A DNA stretch of 64,000 bases from Paralysiella testudinis (GCF_016894345.1 NZ_CP069798.1:496001-560000), one strand, 5' to 3'. Counted from the stretch's first letter, positions 26,047 through 36,385 are shown. The notes: generated by a model from the sequence alone, not told the origin. Numbers and translations are program-made.

Positions 26047-26089
26047 CTATTCAACAAACAGGAAACAATCACCCCTGATTGTTGAATAG
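26047..26089. other. Nested inverted repeats with two exclusive pairings
   Basis: CTATTCAACAA (26047-26057) is the exact complement of TTGTTGAATAG (26079-26089). Inside, AACAATC (26064-26070) can instead pair with GATTGTT (26077-26083). The two stems share bases and exclude each other. It lies just before the iterons. Confidence 0.5.
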
Positions 26090-26120
26090 AAAAAATCGCT
26101 ATAGGGAAAAACTGTTTTTT

Positions 26121-26396
26121 GGTGGATACGGTGGATACATACAAAAATTAACTATACAAAAGCTTATACAGAAAGGCTTACAGCCGTATCCACTACAAAT
26201 CTTATCAGTGGATACATAGTGGATACGGTGGATACATTTGTAAAAGTTATTTTAAATCATTTGCTTGTAGAGCTGATTTTTTACAGTAGTGAAAATGTAT
26301 CCACTGGTATCCACGTTAAGTTTTGTCCGTGGATACAAAAAGGATTATTTAATTCAATGGATTAAGTGACCGTATCCACAGTATCCACCATATCCA
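26121..26396. repeat. TGGATAC iterons, candidate replication origin of the element
   Basis: Eleven exact copies of TGGATAC or its complement lie in 276 bases (starts at 26123, 26132, 26186, 26209, 26220, 26229, 26297, 26307, 26330, 26372, 26381), plus one degenerate copy at about 26390. Several are spaced 9-11 bases apart. The surroundings are AT-rich. Position downstream of primase and helicase genes fits an iteron origin like those of P4-type replicons. Confidence 0.75.
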
Positions 26397-26399
26397 CCT

Positions 26400-26687
26400 A
26401 GTTGCGCCTATATATACGGTTTTTTATAGGCGGTTTTTGGGAAATCCCCATGGCCGCTTTTTTGCTATAGGCCAAAACCGCCGCCAAGACAGGAAATACG
26501 GGCATTCTGCCCACCATGCAGGCGGGATTGGGCGGGATAAATCGGGATATGGCGAGACAACGCGGAACGCCAGCGGCATATTTGACAGCCGCCACCGCAA
26601 CGCACAAAATGGCAACCCTACCCGCGGGCTAAAATCTTGGTTATTGCCGCACAGCAACATAACGGCAAAAAATGGGTGACTTTGACA
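26400..26687. other. Stretch without a convincing gene between iterons and right end
   Basis: Short open frames exist on both strands (for example 80 codons at 26437-26679), but start signals and family similarity are missing. I see nothing else certain here. Confidence 0.4.
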
Positions 26688-26707
26688 AATTGGGGGTATT
26701 TTTGGGG
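26688..26707. repeat. Right GGGGGTA-type repeat (candidate integrase arm site)
   Basis: AATTGGGGGTATTTTTGGGG is the 19/20 match to 18026-18045. A third GGGGGTA follows directly. Confidence 0.6.
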
Positions 26708-26764
26708 GTATCCTTAAAAATTAACCAAAAAATAATATTTAAAATTAAGATATTATTTGTTTAT

Positions 26765-26812
26765 TTCGAGTCATGCCCCAAAAAAAGACCTGCCCAAAGC
26801 AGGTCTTTTTTG
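26765..26812. terminator. Putative right attachment site and former tRNA terminator
   Basis: TTCGAGTCATGCCCC (26765-26779) resembles the tRNA T-arm end. It is followed at once by GACCTGC-CCAAA-GCAGGTC between A and T runs, a strong bidirectional terminator. In the uninserted chromosome this would lie right after the tRNA. Confidence 0.6.
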
Positions 26813-26962
26813 CATTCTCATTTATCTTAAATAATGCCGCCGCCGCTGTTTTGGCTTAAAATATGCGGCTAACTACCGACTGATTTTTTGGATTTAAGCA
26901 CCGATTCAGGCAGCTTTATCAAGCGGCCTGTAAAAGATTAATTTTCTTCAGGCAGCCTTTTA

Positions 26963-27050
26963 GGCTGCCTGTGATAGATTGATTTTTCAGGCAACCTATC
27001 GGCTGCCTGTGATAGATTGATTTTTTCAGGCAACCTATCGGCTGCCTGAA
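26963..27050. repeat. Tandem copies of a 38-39 base uptake-sequence unit
   Basis: The unit starts GGCTGCCTGTGATAGATTGA and ends CAGGCAACCTATC. It occurs at 26963-27000 and 27001-27039, with a third start at 27040. The uptake sequences in the units are altered (CCTGTGA, GGCAACC). A related unit is at 32568-32622. Confidence 0.75.
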
Positions 27051-27075
27051 TCCCCTCAAGCCTCAAGGACGCAAA

Positions 27076-28587
27076 ATGAGCCAACAGCAACATCCGCAAG
27101 ACGAACCGCAACTTGACGAAAACCAAATCATGGCCTTGCGCCGTGAAAAGCTGGCGCACATCCGCAGCCAGGGTGTGGCTTTTCCCAACGACTTCAAACG
27201 AGATGCCTTTGCCGCCGATTTGCAAGCGCAATACGGCCATTTAGACAAGGCCGAGCTGGATCCGCAAAACATCCCGGTGAAAGTAGCCGGACGCATGATG
27301 CTCAAGCGCGCCATGGGCAAAGCCAGCTTTGCCACTCTGGCCGATATGGGCGGGCAAATCCAGCTCTACATCAATAATCAAGGCGTAGGCGAAGCGGCGC
27401 ACGAAGCGTTCAAACACTGGGACATGGGCGACATTATCGCCGCCGAAGGCACTTTATTTAAAACCAACCACGGCGAGCTGACCGTGCGCGTATCGGCCAT
27501 CCGTCTGCTGAGCAAATCGTTGCGCCCTTTGCCAAATAAATTCCACGGCTTGGCCGACCAAGAGCAAAAATACCGCCAGCGCTATGTGGATTTGATTACC
27601 AATCAAGACACCCGCCACACCTTTATCCAGCGCAGCCGTATTATCCAAACCATCCGCAACGTGATGGTGGCCGAGCGCTATTTGGAAGTGGAAACGCCGA
27701 TGATGCACCCCATCCCCGGCGGCGCCACCGCCAAGCCGTTTGTTACCCATCACAACACGCTGGACATGCCATTGTATCTGCGCGTGGCACCGGAATTGTA
27801 TTTGAAACGGCTGGTGGTGGGCGGGCTGGAGCGCGTGTTTGAAATCAACCGCAACTTCCGCAACGAAGGCATGAGCACCCGCCACAATCCCGAATTCACC
27901 ATGATGGAATTCTACGAAGCCTATGCCGACTATCGCCGCATGATGGACTTAACCGAGCAGCTGATCCGCAGCGCCGCCGAAGCCGCCACCGGCAGCGCCG
28001 TGGTGCAATACAACGGCAAAGCGGTAGACTTAAGCCAGCCTTTTGCGCGCATGACCATTGTAGAAGCCATCCAGCATTTCAATCCCAACTACACCAGCGC
28101 CCAGCTCAACGACGAAGCCTGGCTGAAACAGGCGATTGTGAAACACGGCGAAAAACTGCCGCCCGCGCCCGGCATCGGCAGTTTGCAGCTGGCTTTGTTT
28201 GAAGGCTGTGCCGAAGCCCAATTGTGGCAGCCCACCTTTATCGTGGATTACCCGGTGGAAGTATCGCCACTGGCACGTGCCTCCGACAGCAAGGCGGGCT
28301 TAACCGAGCGCTTCGAATTGTTTATAGTAGGGCGCGAACTGGCCAACGGCTATTCCGAATTAAACGACCCGGAAGACCAAGCCGCCCGCTTCAAAGCGCA
28401 AGTGGCTCAAAAAGACGCCGGCGACGACGAAGCCATGCACTACGACGCCGACTACATCCGCGCCATGGAATACGGCCTGCCGCCCACCGGCGGCTGCGGC
28501 ATCGGCATCGACCGCTTGGTAATGCTGCTCACCGATGCACCTTCCATCCGCGATGTGGTGCTGTTTCCGCAAATGCGGCCGGAGTAA
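27076..28587 (+). CDS. lysS: Lysine--tRNA ligase (class II)
   Basis: Charges tRNA-Lys with lysine using ATP. 503 residues, normal for bacterial class II LysRS. The N-terminal OB-fold anticodon-binding domain (about 60-150) is followed by the catalytic core with motif 2 ([21 protein letters not shown] region, residues about 255-275) and motif 3 ([13 protein letters not shown], near residue 475). The ATG at 27076 follows AAGGA. Upstream lies the tandem uptake-sequence repeat and downstream a compact terminator. Confidence 0.97.
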   Translation: MSQQQHPQDEPQLDENQIMALRREKLAHIRSQGVAFPNDFKRDAFAADLQAQYGHLDKAELDPQNIPVKVAGRMMLKRAMGKASFATLADMGGQIQLYINNQGVGEAAHEAFKHWDMGDIIAAEGTLFKTNHGELTVRVSAIRLLSKSLRPLPNKFHGLADQEQKYRQRYVDLITNQDTRHTFIQRSRIIQTIRNVMVAERYLEVETPMMHPIPGGATAKPFVTHHNTLDMPLYLRVAPELYLKRLVVGGLERVFEINRNFRNEGMSTRHNPEFTMMEFYEAYADYRRMMDLTEQLIRSAAEAATGSAVVQYNGKAVDLSQPFARMTIVEAIQHFNPNYTSAQLNDEAWLKQAIVKHGEKLPPAPGIGSLQLALFEGCAEAQLWQPTFIVDYPVEVSPLARASDSKAGLTERFELFIVGRELANGYSELNDPEDQAARFKAQVAQKDAGDDEAMHYDADYIRAMEYGLPPTGGCGIGIDRLVMLLTDAPSIRDVVLFPQMRPE

Positions 28588-28602
28588 GTTGATTAGATGT
28601 AG

Positions 28603-28637
28603 AAAAGGCTGCCTGAAAGCATTTCAGGCAGCCTTTT
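28603..28637. terminator. Terminator of inverted uptake sequences (lysS/fxsA)
   Basis: AAAAGGCTGCCTGAAA and its exact complement, three bases apart, lie between two convergent genes. A-run and T-run allow both directions. Confidence 0.85.
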
Positions 28638-28654
28638 TATGCACAATCAAATGA

Positions 28655-29116
28655 TTATTCGCGTTTGTCTTGCGGCAAGGTATGGCTGGGTGGTACCGGA
28701 TCGGCATCGCTCACCGTGTATTCGCCTTCAATTACATCACCATATTGCCCACGCTGCGTGCGCTGGGCGCCGGTATTGAAATCCGCCGTTTCCAATGGCC
28801 GCCCTTTAAATGGCAGCATCAATATCAAGGCGGCGATATCGGAAACAAAGCCGGGGCTCATCAACAACAGCGCCGCCACTACAAAACGAATCGGCCACAA
28901 CAGCTGGTAAAGCGACACGCCTTGGCCATTGCGCACCGATGCCCCAGCCACCATCACTGCTGCAAAACCGATATTGCGAATCATCAGCGAGCCTATCACG
29001 CAGCCGGCCACCATCAACAAGAAAGTGATGCCACCGCCCAGCCAATCGGCCACCAGCACAATCGACAACACCTCTAGCAATAGCAATGAAATCAGCGCCC
29101 ATCCCAAAAATCGCAT
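28655..29116 (-). CDS. fxsA: FxsA family membrane protein
   Basis: Inner-membrane protein of 153 residues. E. coli FxsA is known for relieving phage T7 exclusion by F plasmid; its normal role is unknown. Hydrophobic segments lie at about 5-25, 28-45 and 75-95. The family region reads WLGGGITFLLMVAGCVIGSLMIR and MSPGFVSDIAALILMLPF. The C-terminal tail is hydrophilic. The ATG is at 29116. Length is normal. Confidence 0.88.
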   Translation of the reverse strand: MRFLGWALISLLLLEVLSIVLVADWLGGGITFLLMVAGCVIGSLMIRNIGFAAVMVAGASVRNGQGVSLYQLLWPIRFVVAALLLMSPGFVSDIAALILMLPFKGRPLETADFNTGAQRTQRGQYGDVIEGEYTVSDADPVPPSHTLPQDKRE

Positions 29117-29387
29117 GTTTTGTCCTTATATTTTTACTTATTTGGTGTATTACGCAGGCCAAATGGGCGTGGCCGTACGCAAATTCAATCAACCCCTACG
29201 TCAAAGCAGGTAAAACCACCCAAACACACCAAGCCAACTGCACGTTGGTAGAATTTTTGTTCTAAAAATCTGCTTTGCGCCCAACCCGTTTTACTCTATT
29301 GTAGTGCACTTGCTCGGCGCCTGCCAAACGTGAATAAAATCGCACGCCGGGCACGGCAAGACCCATAAATTGATGAAGGAGAAAACC

Positions 29388-29810
29388 ATGAAAAAACTGT
29401 TGCTGGCACTCTTGGCCGTTTCGGCCACCGGTGCGGCCTTTGCCGACGGCATTGTGGGCAAATGGCGCACCATTGACGATGCCACCAAAAAACCCAAAGC
29501 CATTATCCAAATCACCGAGTCCGGCGGCATTTACAGCGGCCGCATTGTGGCATTGGAAGCCGGCGTAGACCCCAATTGCGGCGACTGCGACAACGCCCAA
29601 AAAGGCAAGCCCTTGGTAGGGCAAACCGTGTTGCGCGGCCTGCGGCTGGACGGCGATGCCTACACCGGCGGCAAAATCACCGACCCCAAATCGGGCAAGG
29701 TTTACAGCGCCAAAGCCACCGTGGCCAACGGCGGCAAATCATTACAGGTGCGCGGTTTTATGGGTATTTCCGCCTTGGGGCGCACCCAAACCTGGCAACG
29801 GGTGCAATAA
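29388..29810 (+). CDS. DUF2147-domain secreted protein
   Basis: 140-residue periplasmic protein with a cleavable signal peptide (MKKLLLALLAVSATGAAFA). The mature part begins with GIVGKWRTIDDATKKPKAII and contains the family's ALEAGVDPNCGDCDNAQKGKPLVG and LRLDGDAYTGGKITDPKSGKVY segments, forming a lipocalin-like small barrel. The function of DUF2147 proteins is unknown. The ATG at 29388 has AAGGAG at good distance; an upstream in-frame ATG lies within that site. Confidence 0.85.
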   Translation: MKKLLLALLAVSATGAAFADGIVGKWRTIDDATKKPKAIIQITESGGIYSGRIVALEAGVDPNCGDCDNAQKGKPLVGQTVLRGLRLDGDAYTGGKITDPKSGKVYSAKATVANGGKSLQVRGFMGISALGRTQTWQRVQ

Positions 29811-29851
29811 GTTTTGTCTGGCAGCAAAACAGCCAGAATGTAAAAAAACGC

Positions 29852-29882
29852 AAACAGGGCGCAACCAAGCGCCCTGTTTTTT
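29852..29882 (+). terminator. Terminator after DUF2147 gene
   Basis: AAACAGGGCGC and GCGCCCTGTTT are separated by six bases and followed by TTT. Confidence 0.85.
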
Positions 29883-30038
29883 GTCTGCTGTCGGTGATGT
29901 TTGTTACCCTTGGCGTTTACTGCAATCTGCTGCAATCCATCCACGATAGCGCAGGCATAAACCAGCGCCGTGCGGATGCTGCCAACTTAATCAATGTCAA
30001 TCCCGCCCATGGCGAGGCTCTACCCACAAGGAAACCGG

Positions 30039-30785
30039 ATGAAAATGCCCACCACCTGTTGCGCCCATTTAAGTAAACAAGCTGTTTTTCGTTGTGCGGG
30101 CGCACTGGCGGCCATCGCCTTATTTTTGAGCGGTTGCGCCGGCGGCGGCGGCACCACACCCGGCCACAGCCCGACGGCTGCCGTGCCCGACGGCCACTAC
30201 CGCGTACAGCGCGGCGACAATCTTTACCGCATCGGCCTGCGCTTCGGCCAATCGGTGGCCACATTAAGCGCCTGGAACCGCCTAAGCGACCCTAGCCAAA
30301 TCGAAGTGGGGCAAATTTTGCGCGTGCGCCCGACAGGCAGCACTGCAACACGCGCCACTGCCCAACCCAATACCCGCTCCAGCCAAATCAACAATACCGC
30401 TACCGACATCACCCCTGCCAACCGCCTGCAATTCCAATGGCCGGCAAGCGGGCCGATTTTGGCGCAATACAACGGCACCACCCAAAAAGGCATCGACATC
30501 GGCGGCAGCCGCGGCACGCCAGTGAAGGCCGCCGCCGACGGCAAGGTGCTGTATGCGGGCAACGAAGTGCGCGGCTACGGCAACCTGATTTTAATCCGCC
30601 ACAACAGCAGCACCCTCACCGCCTATGCCCACAACGACAGCCTGCGCATACGCAAAGACCAAACCGTGAAAGCGGGCGACACCATTGCCACCATGGGTGA
30701 CACCGGCACCAACCGCGTGAAGCTGCATTTTGAAATCCGCATCGGTGGCAAGGCGGTTAACCCGCTGCCGTATCTGCCCAAATAG
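30039..30785 (+). CDS. nlpD: NlpD-like lipoprotein (LysM plus degenerate LytM)
   Basis: Envelope lipoprotein that activates the amidase AmiC for cell separation in other proteobacteria. 248 residues: signal peptide with lipobox LSGC, a LysM domain (HYRVQRGDNLYRIGLRFGQ ... IEVGQILRV), a Ser/Thr/Gln linker, and a C-terminal LytM (M23) domain. The first zinc ligand His of active M23 peptidases is absent (QKGIDIGG instead of HxGxD) and LHFEIR ends the domain, exactly as in E. coli NlpD. It is therefore a regulator rather than a peptidase. The ATG at 30039 follows AAGGAAACC; an earlier start is less likely. It stands alone here, not next to rpoS. Confidence 0.9.
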   Translation: MKMPTTCCAHLSKQAVFRCAGALAAIALFLSGCAGGGGTTPGHSPTAAVPDGHYRVQRGDNLYRIGLRFGQSVATLSAWNRLSDPSQIEVGQILRVRPTGSTATRATAQPNTRSSQINNTATDITPANRLQFQWPASGPILAQYNGTTQKGIDIGGSRGTPVKAAADGKVLYAGNEVRGYGNLILIRHNSSTLTAYAHNDSLRIRKDQTVKAGDTIATMGDTGTNRVKLHFEIRIGGKAVNPLPYLPK

Positions 30786-30904
30786 CCTTGTCCGTAGCAA
30801 GGTAACGGTTGTGACAGTGGTTTCAGGCTACCTGAAAAATAATTTGTCACGGTCCGTATTTTTCTTTGTGTACGCATCTTCAAGTGCTTAAGCAATATCA
30901 AACC

Positions 30905-30934
30905 TAAAAAAACACCTCCATAGCGGAGGTGTTT
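30905..30934 (-). terminator. Terminator of the aldehyde dehydrogenase gene
   Basis: AAACACCTCC and GGAGGTGTTT with a five-base loop are followed on the minus strand by TTTTT. Confidence 0.85.
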
Positions 30935-30956
30935 GGCCAATATAGCGGTGGCAGGT

Positions 30957-32477
30957 TTAGAAGAAGCCGAGTTTGCTGGGCGAGTAGCTCACCAGCATAC
31001 ACTTGGTTTGCTGGTAGTGTGCCAGCATCATTTTGTGGTTTTCGCGGCCGATGCCGGATTTTTTGTAGCCGCCGAATGCCGCGTGGGCGGGATAGAGGTG
31101 GTAGCAGTTGGTCCACACGCGCCCGGCCTGAATACCGCGACCCATGCGGTAGCAGGTGTTCATGTCGCGGCTCCACACGGCGGCGCCAAGGCCGAAGATG
31201 GTGTCGTTGGCAATGGCCAATGCTTCTTCGGCGGTTTTGAAGGTGGTTACCGCCACCACCGGGCCGAAGATTTCTTCTTGGAAAATGCGCATCTGGTTGT
31301 TGCCCTTGAACACGGTGGGCTCAATGTAAAAGCCGCCGGCCAAATCGCCGCCTTCGTGGCGCACGCCGCCGCCGGTGAGCACTTCGGCGCCCTCTTCCTG
31401 CCCCAGCTTCAGGTAGCCGGTGATTTTGTCGAACTGCTCTTGGCTGGCTTGCGCGCCCACCATGGTGTCGGTGTCGAGCGGGTCGCCCACTTTAATCGCT
31501 TTCACCCGCGCCACGGCTTTGGCAATGAATTTTTCGTAAATCGATTCTTCAATCAACACGCGCGAGGGGCAAGTGCACACTTCGCCTTGGTTGAGCGCAA
31601 ACATGGCAAAGCCTTCCAGGCATTTGTCGAGAAAGTCGTCGTCATCGTCCATCACGTCGGCAAAGAAAATGCTCGGGCTTTTGCCGCCCAATTCCAAAGT
31701 TACCGGAATAATGTTTTCGGTGGCATAGCTCATAATCAGGCGGCCGGTGCCGGTTTCGCCGGTAAAGGCCACTTTGCTGATGCGCGAGCTTTGTGCCAAG
31801 GGCTTGCCGCACTCCACCCCAAAGCCGTTCACCACATTGAGCACGCCCGGCGGCAGCAAATCGCCGATAATTTCCAGCAAATACAAAATTGATACCGGGG
31901 TTTGCTCGGCTGGCTTGAGCACGATGCAGTTGCCCGCCGCCAGCGCCGGTGCCAGCTTCCATGTGGCCATCAGCAAGGGAAAATTCCACGGGATGATTTG
32001 CCCCACCACGCCCAGCGGCTCGTGGAAGTGGTAGGCCACGGTGTTGTCGTCGATTTCGGAAATACCGCCTTCTTGCGCACGAATCACCCCGGCAAAATAG
32101 CGGAAATGATCCACCGCCAGCGGGATGTCGGCAGCCAAGGTTTCGCGCACGGGTTTGCCGTTTTCCCAGGTTTCGGCCACGGCGATGCGCTCCAGATTTT
32201 GCTCAATGCGGTCGGCAATTTTCAGCAAAATGCCGCTGCGCTCGGCTACGCTGGTTTTGCCCCAAGCGGCTTTGGCGGCGTGGGCGGCGTCGAGCGCTTT
32301 TTCCACATCGGCCGCTTGCGAGCGCGGCACTTTGGCAAAAGCCTTGCCGGTGATGGGGCAAATGTCGTCAAAATATTCGCCGCCCACCGGCGGCACCCAT
32401 TGGCCGCCGATGTAGTTTTCGTATTGCGCTTTGAACTGCACGATGCTGCCTTCGGTATTGGGTGCTGCGTATTTCAT
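30957..32477 (-). CDS. NAD(P)-dependent aldehyde dehydrogenase, AldB/ExaC type
   Basis: Oxidises acetaldehyde or similar aldehydes to acids. 506 residues with the complete ALDH fold: cofactor region [25 protein letters not shown]-like [10 protein letters not shown], catalytic Glu in LELGGKSP and catalytic Cys in [11 protein letters not shown] (the CTCPSR context is typical of AldB/ExaC). The C-terminal [30 protein letters not shown] also fits. The ATG at 32477 has AGGAG upstream. No alcohol dehydrogenase is adjacent, so the natural substrate is open. Confidence 0.93.
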   Translation of the reverse strand: MKYAAPNTEGSIVQFKAQYENYIGGQWVPPVGGEYFDDICPITGKAFAKVPRSQAADVEKALDAAHAAKAAWGKTSVAERSGILLKIADRIEQNLERIAVAETWENGKPVRETLAADIPLAVDHFRYFAGVIRAQEGGISEIDDNTVAYHFHEPLGVVGQIIPWNFPLLMATWKLAPALAAGNCIVLKPAEQTPVSILYLLEIIGDLLPPGVLNVVNGFGVECGKPLAQSSRISKVAFTGETGTGRLIMSYATENIIPVTLELGGKSPSIFFADVMDDDDDFLDKCLEGFAMFALNQGEVCTCPSRVLIEESIYEKFIAKAVARVKAIKVGDPLDTDTMVGAQASQEQFDKITGYLKLGQEEGAEVLTGGGVRHEGGDLAGGFYIEPTVFKGNNQMRIFQEEIFGPVVAVTTFKTAEEALAIANDTIFGLGAAVWSRDMNTCYRMGRGIQAGRVWTNCYHLYPAHAAFGGYKKSGIGRENHKMMLAHYQQTKCMLVSYSPSKLGFF

Positions 32478-32567
32478 GCTTTTCTCCTGATGCGGGATTT
32501 AAGGTATGGCGATACGGAGGTTAAGGGTTTTACTCTAAAAACGCCATCTGCACTGCAACATCCCTTC

Positions 32568-32622
32568 AGGCAGCCTGAGATGGATTGATTTTTTTCAGAC
32601 TGCCTTTCAGGCAGCCTGAAGG
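32568..32622. repeat. Uptake-sequence unit with conserved spacer
   Basis: CAGGCAGCCTGAGATGGATT, a T-run, CAGACTGCC and another pair AGGCAGCCTGAA. The spacer GAT(A/G)GATTGATTTTT also occurs in the tandem units at 26963-27039. Confidence 0.6.
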
Positions 32623-32666
32623 CACCAACTGCTTTATAATGCCGCCAATAAACGAGGGAAAATCCG

Positions 32667-33446
32667 ATGAAAGAACACCGCGCCCGCAAACGCTTTGGGC
32701 AGAATTTTTTACAAGACACGCGCATTATTCAAGATATTGTCAACGCCGTGCGCCCGCAGCCGGGCGATACGGTGATTGAAATCGGCCCCGGTTTGGCGGC
32801 CATCACCGCACCTTTGGCCGCCAAGCTGGATGTGCTGCATGTGGTGGAAATCGACCGCGATATTGTGGCTCGGCTGCAAAAATTGCCGTTTGCCAACAAG
32901 CTGGTGATTCACCAAGGCGATGTGTTGCAATTTGACTTTGCCTCGGTGCCGGGCAAGAAAAAAATTGTCGGCAATCTGCCCTATAACATCTCCACGCCCT
33001 TGCTGTTCCGCTTCAGCGAAGTGGTGAGCGACATTATCGATATGCACTTTATGCTGCAAAAAGAAGTGGTTGAACGCATGGTGGCGGCTCCCAAAAGCAA
33101 CGACTATGGCCGCCTAAGCGTGATGTTGCAGTATTTTTTCGATATGGAATGTTTGATTGACGTGCCGCCCGAAGCCTTCGATCCTGCACCCAAAGTGGAT
33201 TCAGCGGTGGTGCGCATGATTCCGCAAGCCGGGCGCATCGGCACGGCACACGATTTTACCCATTTTGCCCGCTTGGTGAAACAGGCGTTTGCCCAACGGC
33301 GCAAAACCATCCGCAATAATCTGAAAGACATCGCCACCGATGCCGACTTGCTGGCAGTAGGCATCGACCCGCAACACCGACCCGAACACATCGAGCCGCA
33401 ATTGTATGTGGCGCTCAGCAATCTTTTATTGCACAATGCCGCTTAA
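32667..33446 (+). CDS. rsmA: 16S rRNA (adenine(1518)-N6/adenine(1519)-N6)-dimethyltransferase
   Basis: Dimethylates two adjacent adenines in the 3' hairpin of 16S rRNA using SAM, a late check in 30S assembly. 259 residues. It has the N-terminal [10 protein letters not shown] motif, SAM-binding [11 protein letters not shown] (about residues 36-46), DVLQFDF and the catalytic NLPYNIS (about 105-111). The C-terminal small domain includes [15 protein letters not shown]. The ATG at 32667 follows GAGGGAAA. Loss in other bacteria gives kasugamycin resistance. Confidence 0.97.
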   Translation: MKEHRARKRFGQNFLQDTRIIQDIVNAVRPQPGDTVIEIGPGLAAITAPLAAKLDVLHVVEIDRDIVARLQKLPFANKLVIHQGDVLQFDFASVPGKKKIVGNLPYNISTPLLFRFSEVVSDIIDMHFMLQKEVVERMVAAPKSNDYGRLSVMLQYFFDMECLIDVPPEAFDPAPKVDSAVVRMIPQAGRIGTAHDFTHFARLVKQAFAQRRKTIRNNLKDIATDADLLAVGIDPQHRPEHIEPQLYVALSNLLLHNAA

Positions 33447-33522
33447 ACACGCCGCGCCCAGAGCCTGTTCACACCTTTCCTGCGGCACACCCACACCGAA
33501 TACTGAATAAGGAACACAACAG

Positions 33523-34251
33523 ATGATTCAATTCAAAAACGTGCATAAGTGGTTTAAAGACCTGCATGTCATCAACGGCGTTAATCTGGAGGTTAAACAA
33601 GGCGAAGTGGTGGTGGTGTGCGGGCCTTCGGGCAGCGGCAAATCCACGCTGATTCGCACCGTAAACCAATTGGAAACCATTCAAGAAGGCGAAATCTGGG
33701 TAGACGGCGTTAATGTGGCCGATTCGAAAGCCGACCTAAACAAAGTGCGTGCCGAAGTGGGCTTTGTGTTCCAGCATTTCAATCTGTATCCGCATTTGAG
33801 CGTGGTGGAAAACATCATTCTCTCGCCGATGAAAGTGAAAAAACAAAGCCGCGAACAAGCTGAGAAAAAAGCCATGGAGCTGCTGGAGCGTGTGGGGCTG
33901 GCGCACAAGCGCGATGCCTTTCCGCAGCAGCTCTCCGGCGGCCAACAGCAACGCGTGGCCATTGCCCGCGGCTTGGCCATGAACCCGCGCGTGATGCTGT
34001 TTGATGAGCCTACCTCGGCGCTGGATCCGGAAATGATTGGCGAAGTGCTGAAAGTGATGAAAGACTTGGCGCTCAGCGGCATGACCATGATGGTGGTGAC
34101 CCACGAAATGGGCTTTGCCCGCGAAGTGGCCGACCGGGTGGTGTTTGTGGATCAAGGCCAGATTGTGGAAGAAGCCGAGCCGGAAGCATTCTTCCTCAAT
34201 CCGCAACACGACCGCGCCAAGCAGTTTTTGAAACAATTGCTCACCCACTGA
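33523..34251 (+). CDS. Polar amino acid ABC transporter ATP-binding protein (GlnQ/GltL type)
   Basis: ATPase of an import system for polar amino acids. 242 residues with Walker [10 protein letters not shown] (about 33-41), Q-loop [10 protein letters not shown], signature LSGGQQQR, Walker [10 protein letters not shown] and H-loop VTHE. The order and the [12 protein letters not shown] segment point to the glutamine/glutamate/cystine type. No permease or binding-protein gene is adjacent, so the partner must lie elsewhere. The ATG at 33523 follows AAGGAA. A strong bidirectional terminator follows. Confidence 0.93.
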   Translation: MIQFKNVHKWFKDLHVINGVNLEVKQGEVVVVCGPSGSGKSTLIRTVNQLETIQEGEIWVDGVNVADSKADLNKVRAEVGFVFQHFNLYPHLSVVENIILSPMKVKKQSREQAEKKAMELLERVGLAHKRDAFPQQLSGGQQQRVAIARGLAMNPRVMLFDEPTSALDPEMIGEVLKVMKDLALSGMTMMVVTHEMGFAREVADRVVFVDQGQIVEEAEPEAFFLNPQHDRAKQFLKQLLTH

Positions 34252-34262
34252 GTAGGCGCAAC

Positions 34263-34307
34263 CAAACAAAGCCACGGCATTTTATTAAAGTGCCGTGGCT
34301 TTGTTTG
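34263..34307. terminator. Bidirectional terminator ABC ATPase/recQ
   Basis: CAAACAAAGCCACGGCA and its exact complement are separated by about ten bases. Confidence 0.85.
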
Positions 34308-34370
34308 TTGTGTTGCGGGCTTGTTCTTAAGGCTGCCTGAAAACAGATTAACCACTCGGCCAGCTTCCAT

Positions 34371-36170
34371 TTAATCCACTTGCGTAATTTCGGCACAAAT
34401 CCGCAACACATCGGCGCCGAATTTATCGATTTTGGCCTCGCCCATGCCGTAAATCTCGGCCAAATCGGCGTGTTGTTGCGGCGGGTTTTGTACGATGTTT
34501 TGCAAGGTGCGGTCGGGGAAGACCACGTAGGCGGGCACGTTGTCTTCGGCCGCGCGCTGTTTGCGCCAGGTGCGCAAGGCTTGCCACAGGCGCTCCTCGC
34601 GTTCGGTGCGCAGCCAGCTGTCTTTCAGGGCGGTGGTGCTGGTTTTTTCGCGTTTCAATGGCCGCAGCCACACGGTGGTTTCGCCTTTGAGCACCGCGCG
34701 GGCGGCATCGGTGAGCTGCAAGGCCTGGCGGGGCGACAATTCGATGTTCAGGTAGCCCGAGGCGATGCACTGGCGTGCCACACTGCGCCATTCTTTGTCG
34801 GATAGTGTGCTGCCGATGCCGAAGGTGGATAATTGCTGGTGTTTGAAGCGCGCTACCCAATCGCTTTCTTTGCCGCGCAGCACATCGATCACATGGCCGG
34901 TGGCAAAGGTTTGACCCACGCGGTAGGCACAGGAAAGCAGTTTTTGCGCCAGCTCGGTGCCGTCAAAGCGGGTGGGCGGGTGGCGGCAATTGTCGCAATG
35001 GCCGCAAGGCTGGCTGCTTTCGCCGAAATGGTTGAGCAGCAATACGCGGCGGCAGGCGGCGGTTTCGCAAATGGCCAGCATGCTGTCGAGCTTTTGCAGG
35101 TCGATTTGTTTTTGTGCTTCGTCGCGCTCGCCTTGTTGGATGCGTTCGCGCAGCAACACCCAGTCGTTCAGCCCGTAGCACAGCCAGCTCACCGCAGGCA
35201 GACCGTCGCGCCCGGCACGCCCGCTTTCCTGATAAAAATGCTCCACGCTTTGCGGCATATCCAGATGCGCCACAAAGCGCACATCCGGCTTGTCGATGCC
35301 CATGCCGAAGGCCACGGTGGCCACCACAATCACGCCGTCGTCGCGGGTGAAGCGGCGCTGGTTTTCGTTGCGCGTGTCCATGCTCAAGCCGGCATGGTAG
35401 GCAATGGCATCCAGGCCGTTTTCGCACAAAAATGCGGCAATGTCTTCCACGCGCTTGCGCGACAGGCAGTAGACAATGCCGCTTTGGCCGGGCATTTGCT
35501 TTTGGATAAACTGCAATAGCTGTTTTTTGCCGTTGTTTTTTTCGATCACTTGGTAATCGATATTGGGACGGTCGAAGCTGGCCACAAACACCGGCGCATC
35601 GGCTAAGTGCAGGTAATGGATGATATCGGCGCGGGTGGCGTCGTCGGCGGTGGCGGTGAGCGCAATGCGCGGCACGGCGGGGTAGCGCTCGGCCAGCAAG
35701 CCCAGCTGTTGGTATTCGGGGCGGAAGTCGTGCCCCCATTGGCTCACGCAATGCGCTTCGTCGATGGCAAACAGGCTGATGCGGATGCGGTCGAGAAAGC
35801 GCAAAAAGCGCTCCGACACCAGCCGCTCCGGTGCCACATACAAAAGCTTGAGGCTGCCTGAATCAATATCGGCACTGATTTGGTGCACCGCTTCGGCACT
35901 GGTGCCGCTGTGCACGGCGGCGGCGGCCACCCCGGCGGCGGTGAGTGCAGCCACTTGGTCGTTCATCAAGGCAATCAAGGGCGACACCACAATGGCCACG
36001 CCCTCGCGCATCAGCGCCGGGATTTGGTAACATAGCGACTTGCCCGCGCCGGTGGGCATCAGCGCCAACAGGCTTTGCCCGGCGGCCAAGGTGTCGACCA
36101 CGGCGGCTTGCTGCCCGCGAAATTCGGGATAACCGAAAACATCGTGTAGAATCTGCCGTGCGCTCACCAC
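34371..36170 (-). CDS. recQ: ATP-dependent DNA helicase RecQ
   Basis: 3'-5' helicase for recombination and replication-fork repair; in Neisseria RecQ also supports pilin variation and transformation. 599 residues: helicase domain 1 with Walker A TGAGKS and DEAH box ([19 protein letters not shown]), domain 2 with SGRAGRDG, zinc-binding region ([24 protein letters not shown]), RQC winged helix and a C-terminal HRDC domain ([19 protein letters not shown]). The start is GTG at 36170; no ATG is nearby. Gonococcal RecQ has three HRDC domains, while here only one is visible. Confidence 0.96.
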   Translation of the reverse strand: MVSARQILHDVFGYPEFRGQQAAVVDTLAAGQSLLALMPTGAGKSLCYQIPALMREGVAIVVSPLIALMNDQVAALTAAGVAAAAVHSGTSAEAVHQISADIDSGSLKLLYVAPERLVSERFLRFLDRIRISLFAIDEAHCVSQWGHDFRPEYQQLGLLAERYPAVPRIALTATADDATRADIIHYLHLADAPVFVASFDRPNIDYQVIEKNNGKKQLLQFIQKQMPGQSGIVYCLSRKRVEDIAAFLCENGLDAIAYHAGLSMDTRNENQRRFTRDDGVIVVATVAFGMGIDKPDVRFVAHLDMPQSVEHFYQESGRAGRDGLPAVSWLCYGLNDWVLLRERIQQGERDEAQKQIDLQKLDSMLAICETAACRRVLLLNHFGESSQPCGHCDNCRHPPTRFDGTELAQKLLSCAYRVGQTFATGHVIDVLRGKESDWVARFKHQQLSTFGIGSTLSDKEWRSVARQCIASGYLNIELSPRQALQLTDAARAVLKGETTVWLRPLKREKTSTTALKDSWLRTEREERLWQALRTWRKQRAAEDNVPAYVVFPDRTLQNIVQNPPQQHADLAEIYGMGEAKIDKFGADVLRICAEITQVD

Positions 36171-36385
36171 TGAAAACCTGACTGCCGTTGTTAAACCCAG
36201 CGCGTATTGTAACCCAGTTTGCCGTATTGCTTGGCTAAGGCTGCCTGAAGCGTAAACCTGTTATTGCAGAACCGGATTCGGCAATCCATTTATGTGTTTC
36301 AGGCAGCCTAAACAAAATAGTTTGTAAATGGCTGTTGCTTTATAAGAATGCGTAACTTCAAGTTGATAACTTAAGGATGATAATC

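Noticed and set aside
26121..26396. CRISPR array
   Set aside because: The repeated unit is only seven bases, in both orientations and at irregular spacing, and no cas genes are present; it fits iterons.
26437..26679. Open frames of about 80 codons on both strands near the right end of the integrated element
   Set aside because: No ribosome-binding site and no recognisable family; both strands look equally (un)likely, so I did not call a gene.
26963..27050. CRISPR-like tandem repeat
   Set aside because: Units follow each other without spacers and consist of uptake-sequence variants.
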